From the IMG/VR virus record IMGVR_UViG_3300030430_005103, positions 1 to 57,728 of that record: 57,728 bases of DNA, one strand, 5' to 3'. Source of the DNA: a virus. The translations under genes and the position numbers were made by a program. The notes under the pieces were generated by a model, which made no database searches, had not been told where the DNA came from, and worked only from the letters and a program-made list of their open reading frames with translations. This document shows, piece after piece, positions 54,338 to 57,728 of this stretch (the stretch's first letter is position 1; every line of letters starts with the position of its first letter).

Positions 54338-55543
54338 ATGCCTTTATACAAATTTGGTCCAAAAGATATCCTTAGAAATAGGATCAAAACCTATCCGAAC
54401 AATACCTTCTTTGTTCATAGCGCTAGTATATATTATGGCAACAGAAATCAGATTACGGGTGCCTTTGTAGATAATGTAACTCATGTTCCTACTGGTTTTG
54501 TTAGTCTGTATGAATTAAATATTGATAGAAAGTTTTCAGATCATACGTATGATCCAGATACAAACACCGGCAAAAAAACTAAAATATTTCCTTTCATATC
54601 AAAAGATTCGTCTTTTAATTCTTTCGCCACAATATCAACAAATAACTTTAATCAATTCCAATATGGTGATATAATAACAGGTAGTTATCCTTTTTCTGCT
54701 TCAATAACCAGAGAAACATTTGATGCTGGTACAAACCCAACCGGTTCACATCTGTTGGCTTTAAAGAACACTTTAAATTATTATAAATCTCTAAGCCCTA
54801 ATTATGCTTTTTCATCTTCATTAAGAGACTTAGCAACAGATGATGTTACACTGATTAGTATACCTAGCATTTTTTATGGTTCTAACATTCGTAAAAATTC
54901 TGTTAAACTAGATTTTTATATCTCTGGCACCTTGGTTGCTAGTTGTGAAGACTTGTATAGAAATGGAGAGCTGATACAAACTAGCGGCACTGCCCATGCG
55001 CAATCAAACGGCTCGGGATCTGTCGCCGGAGTAGTGCTTTATAACGAAGGTTTTGTGTTACTAACTGGAAGTTGGAGCTTAACTGAAGAAAATTATGATT
55101 TCGGACCAGCACCGAACCGCACCGGTCAATGGACTGATTTTGCGGCTGGGGCCAATGATGGCCTTTCTCCCGCTGATTTAACTTTATCAGCCAGCTTCGC
55201 TTTAAATTTTCAAGGTACGAATTATATTAATACTATGACTATGAATTGTGATGCTCCACTTGGAGAGTTAAACTACTCGCCAAATCCTACGTATATGACA
55301 TCTAGCTTGTATGGGGCGTTTTCAAGTAAAGAAGGTTATTTTCAAGATAATAAAATTGCGGTTAAAAATACAATTAGCTCTTCGTTTTACAACTATGAAG
55401 AAGATTTTAAACCACAGACATTTATAACAAAGATAGGCATATACGATAAAGATAAAAATTTGATAGCTATAGCCAATCTCGCGAAGCCAATTAAAAAAAC
55501 CGAAGATAGAGACTACACATTTAGATTAAAACTAGATATTTAA
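54338..55543 (+). CDS. Tail protein, tandem paralogue of the 526-aa protein
   Basis: A 401-residue protein directly after its paralogue (1 nt gap); the Shine-Dalgarno is weak, so translation may be coupled. The C-terminal 90 residues mirror the neighbour: NYSPNPTYM, QTFITKIGIYDKDKNLIAIA and KPIKKTEDRDYTFRLKLDI. VLYNEGFVLLTGSW corresponds to IYYQAGIAVITASF. It lacks the inserted module and so shows the ancestral form. It ends the tail block. Confidence 0.75.
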   Translation: MPLYKFGPKDILRNRIKTYPNNTFFVHSASIYYGNRNQITGAFVDNVTHVPTGFVSLYELNIDRKFSDHTYDPDTNTGKKTKIFPFISKDSSFNSFATISTNNFNQFQYGDIITGSYPFSASITRETFDAGTNPTGSHLLALKNTLNYYKSLSPNYAFSSSLRDLATDDVTLISIPSIFYGSNIRKNSVKLDFYISGTLVASCEDLYRNGELIQTSGTAHAQSNGSGSVAGVVLYNEGFVLLTGSWSLTEENYDFGPAPNRTGQWTDFAAGANDGLSPADLTLSASFALNFQGTNYINTMTMNCDAPLGELNYSPNPTYMTSSLYGAFSSKEGYFQDNKIAVKNTISSSFYNYEEDFKPQTFITKIGIYDKDKNLIAIANLAKPIKKTEDRDYTFRLKLDI

Positions 55544-55554
55544 GGAACCATTAT

Positions 55555-56067
55555 ATGATACTAGGATTAGATATAAGCACCAGCATAACTGGTTTTTGTA
55601 TCTTAGACGGTGAAGGAGAGATAATTCGCTCTGGAGTCTGGGATACAAGGAATAAAAATAAATTTGAAACATTTTTTGATAAAATTCAACATGTCAAAGA
55701 TGGCTTACAAGAAATAAAGGTACAGTATCCAATCCAACGAGTATTTATAGAGAAACCTTTTATGTTTTTTGGATCAGGAGGATCCACAGCAAAAACCATG
55801 GCAGCATTACAAAAGTTTAATGGTACAATCTCTTGGATATGTTATGAGACGTTCAAACATCAACCAACTTACTTTACTGCCCAACAAGCACGAAAACTTA
55901 ACGAAATAAAGGTAGAAAAAGGTAAAGATACTAAGAAACAAATATTACAATGGGTGCTTGACAACTACCCTGACTTCAGTGTAGAATATACACACAAGGG
56001 AAATCCCCGACCAAAATATTTTGATATTGCTGATGCAATAGTAGTAGCGAAGGCAGGGCTTAAATGA
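55555..56067 (+). CDS. RuvC-like Holliday junction resolvase
   Basis: A 170-residue RNase H-fold protein. Catalytic acids are placed as in RuvC: GLDISTSITGF (Asp6), VFIEKPFMF (Glu66) and FDIADAIVVA (Asp157, Asp160). A helical TAKTMAALQKFNG segment follows the second motif. It would resolve branched DNA made by recombination-dependent replication, the job done by gp49 (endonuclease VII) in T4. AAGGAA precedes the ATG by about 8 nt. It overlaps the next gene by ATGA and opens the DNA-metabolism block. Confidence 0.88.
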   Translation: MILGLDISTSITGFCILDGEGEIIRSGVWDTRNKNKFETFFDKIQHVKDGLQEIKVQYPIQRVFIEKPFMFFGSGGSTAKTMAALQKFNGTISWICYETFKHQPTYFTAQQARKLNEIKVEKGKDTKKQILQWVLDNYPDFSVEYTHKGNPRPKYFDIADAIVVAKAGLK

Positions 56068-56525
56068 ATTGGACTACCGGCGCAGGTAAATCCATAAACT
56101 TTTTCGATATCACACAAAAAATAAAATCTCATAATAAAAACAAAGGACAGGTTATAGTAGGAACAGATTCTCATGTAAAAACGGGAAAGTGTACCTTTAC
56201 AACCACTATTGTCTTAGTTGGAGCCCAAAATCAAAAAGGAGGTCTTTACTTTTATAAAATAGAAAAGTATAATGACCCTGATAGATTTTATAACCGCATT
56301 CTTAAGGAAGCTGAGAAGTCAATAAATATGGCAATGAAGATAACAGAATTGTGTCCATCAACAAATGTAGAAATACATATTGACATTTCACCAGAAGAAT
56401 GTAATAATAGAACCTCACCTATGGCTAAAATGCTAGTAGGCTACGCAGTTGGATCTGGATTTGCTTGTAAAATTAAGCCTGATTCTTTCGCAGCTTCGGT
56501 AGTCGCAGACAAACATTCTAAATGA
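56064..56525 (+). CDS. DUF458/YkuK-type RNase H-like protein
   Basis: A 153-residue protein. GQVIVGTDSHVKTGKC (Asp35), VEIHIDIS (Asp107) and the late ASVVADKHSK are the acidic strands of the DUF458 RNase H-like family. The family is largely uncharacterised; a nuclease role at replication intermediates is inferred from its place between the resolvase and the primase. It overlaps both neighbours by 4 nt. Confidence 0.8.
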   Translation: MNWTTGAGKSINFFDITQKIKSHNKNKGQVIVGTDSHVKTGKCTFTTTIVLVGAQNQKGGLYFYKIEKYNDPDRFYNRILKEAEKSINMAMKITELCPSTNVEIHIDISPEECNNRTSPMAKMLVGYAVGSGFACKIKPDSFAASVVADKHSK

Positions 56526-57448
56526 GAAATAAAAAAAATATATTACGAGAAGTTCTTGGGTCTGGATATGACTCAAGAGACGAAACACTTTATCACTGTC
56601 CCTTTTGTAAACATCATAAAAAGAAATTGTCAGTCAATGTTGTTAAAGGCTTTTTCAAATGCTGGGTTTGCGATACAAAAGGCGCCATATCTTATCTTAT
56701 AAAACGCTTTGGAACGATAGATGACCGTCATGATTGGGCCTTACTAGATCAAGAAGTAGACTTTTCTACAATGGATTTGATTTTTAATCAACCAGAAGAA
56801 AAGTTGCCTCCTGTAAATTTACCACCAGAATATATGTGTTTAGCGAAAAAAGGCTTACCTCCTGCTGCTAATGAAGCTATATCTTATCTGTGGTCGAGAG
56901 GTATAGGACAAAAAGATATTATTTACCATAAGATCGGATTTTGCTTGACAGGTAAGTATAAAAAGCGTATAATAATACCGTCCTTTGACGATGAGGGTAA
57001 TTGTAATTATTTCACGGCTAGGTCATATAGTGGTGATTGGCTATCTTATAAGAATCCTCCAGCGTCAAAAAATATTATTTTTAATGATCTTTTGATCAAT
57101 TGGAATGAGCCGATAACTTTAGTAGAAGGCCCATTTGATTCCATAAAGATGAAAAATTCTATTCCTATATTGGGATCAACTCTAAAAGAAACAACAAAGT
57201 TGTTCAAAAAGATTGTTGAAAAACAAACAAAAGTTTACATTGGTTTAGATGAAGATGCCTTAAATAAATCAATGAAAATCATATCTTTACTTCTTGAGTA
57301 TGGATTAGATGTCTATAAGCTAGACACTTCTGATATTGAAGATATCGGGTCCATAACAAAAACAGAAGCTGAAGATCTAAAACAAGAGGCATCACAGATC
57401 GATCTAGAAAGTATTTTTAATATTTATTGGAGTATGAATGAGCTATAA
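56522..57448 (+). CDS. DnaG-type primase (zinc ribbon plus TOPRIM)
   Basis: A 308-residue protein. The N-terminal zinc ribbon has YHCPFCKHHKKK (Cys26, Cys29) and FFKCWVCDTKG (Cys47, Cys50). The TOPRIM core holds LVEGPFDSIKM (Glu202) and IGLDEDALNKS (Asp243, Asp245). The length suits short phage primases such as T4 gp61 (about 340). It makes RNA primers for lagging-strand synthesis, normally with a DnaB-type helicase that would lie outside this window. It overlaps both neighbours. Confidence 0.92.
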   Translation: MRNKKNILREVLGSGYDSRDETLYHCPFCKHHKKKLSVNVVKGFFKCWVCDTKGAISYLIKRFGTIDDRHDWALLDQEVDFSTMDLIFNQPEEKLPPVNLPPEYMCLAKKGLPPAANEAISYLWSRGIGQKDIIYHKIGFCLTGKYKKRIIIPSFDDEGNCNYFTARSYSGDWLSYKNPPASKNIIFNDLLINWNEPITLVEGPFDSIKMKNSIPILGSTLKETTKLFKKIVEKQTKVYIGLDEDALNKSMKIISLLLEYGLDVYKLDTSDIEDIGSITKTEAEDLKQEASQIDLESIFNIYWSMNEL

Positions 57449-57728
57449 AATCGCCCATATCGCAGACACGCATATAAAAAATCTAAAATATCACACAGAA
57501 TATCGTGAAGTTTTCTCTAAGCTTTTCGAGCACTTACGTGAAGAGAAGGTGGATTATATTGTTCACTGTGGAGATATTGCACACTCCAAAACTAACATCT
57601 CTCCAGAGTTTGTAAAACTGTGCTCAGAATTCCTAAGTGGGCTAAATTCTATTGCACCGACCTATATAATACTTGGAAACCATGACGGCAACTTGAAAAA
57701 TAGTAGCCGAGAAGATGCTATTACTCCA
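57438..57728 (+). CDS. 47: SbcD/gp47-like nuclease subunit, N-terminal fragment
   Basis: The first 97 codons of a gene cut by the window end. ATG 57438 lies in the last codons of the primase gene. Metallophosphoesterase motifs are visible: AHIADTHIKN (Asp10, His12), HCGDIAHS and LGNHDG. In T4, gp47 pairs with the ATPase gp46 (SbcC-like) as a Mre11/Rad50-type recombination complex, so the partner gene is expected just beyond the edge. The expected full length is about 340 residues. Confidence 0.9.
   Translation, partial: MSYKIAHIADTHIKNLKYHTEYREVFSKLFEHLREEKVDYIVHCGDIAHSKTNISPEFVKLCSEFLSGLNSIAPTYIILGNHDGNLKNSSREDAITP

Noticed and set aside
1-57728. tRNA genes, insertion sequences, integrase, attachment sites or a diversity-generating retroelement
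   Set aside because: Coding sequence fills nearly all the window; the spacers are too short for tRNAs and no transposase, integrase, reverse transcriptase or variable-repeat pair was seen.

Overview
The window looks like part of the genome of a large, T4-related contractile-tailed phage (a myovirus). It is AT-rich (GC roughly one third by eye) and coding density is very high. Genes commonly overlap by 1-20 nt or sit only a few nt apart, and all but one lie on the + strand. T4-type hallmarks are a gp55-like late sigma factor, a gp25 baseplate protein, a gp6/J-like baseplate wedge protein, a DnaG-type primase and the start of a gp47/SbcD-like nuclease. A PIN-PhoH protein, zinc-ribbon proteins and a surface-sugar cassette are common in marine T4-like phages. 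A MepA-like murein endopeptidase domain in the putative tail hub and strong Shine-Dalgarno sites suggest a Gram-negative, non-Bacteroidetes host. No host can be named from this sequence.

Layout. (1) 1-6.5 kb: small unknown genes including a Fis-type HTH protein; the only minus-strand gene, a putative exported trypsin-like protease; PIN-PhoH; an HELAH metallopeptidase-like protein; and a Cas4/RecB-like PD-(D/E)XK nuclease with four cysteines. (2) 6.5-19.1 kb: a 15-gene glycan cassette. It holds three GT-B glycosyltransferases, two NeuB-like nonulosonic acid (sialic-acid-type) synthases (one fused to SAF and cupin domains), a CMP-sugar synthetase-like cytidylyltransferase and two sialyltransferase/DUF115-like proteins. 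It also holds a 2-oxoglutarate dioxygenase, a nucleotidyltransferase-HAD fusion, an FkbM methyltransferase, a cupin, a GDPD-like protein, another putative sugar transferase and a small HAD phosphatase. (3) 19.1-20.9 kb: small genes plus the late sigma factor. (4) 20.9-55.5 kb: tail and baseplate genes, several very large (1837, 3239, 1146 and 1169 aa). (5) 55.5 kb to the end: RuvC-like resolvase, DUF458 RNase H-like protein, primase and an SbcD-like nuclease cut by the window edge.

How it fits together. The gp55-like factor would direct late transcription of the adjacent tail block. Consistent with this, a recurring ACTATTT(A/T) motif lies in five of the few real intergenic spacers, twice directly preceded by TATAA. 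A canonical TATAAATA lies upstream of phoH. The sugar cassette lacks the early precursor steps (no NeuC- or PseB-like gene is visible), so it probably draws on host sugars to decorate virions or remodel the host surface.

The most unusual points are the nonulosonic acid cassette, the hub with an endopeptidase in place of a lysozyme, the 3239-residue protein with two LamG-like modules, a mobile-looking domain inserted into two unrelated virion proteins, tandem paralogous tail proteins, and a strong GGC-GCC/GCC-GGC codon-pair preference. No tRNA, CRISPR array, transposase, integrase or diversity-generating retroelement was seen, and no gene-free stretch exceeds about 180 nt.
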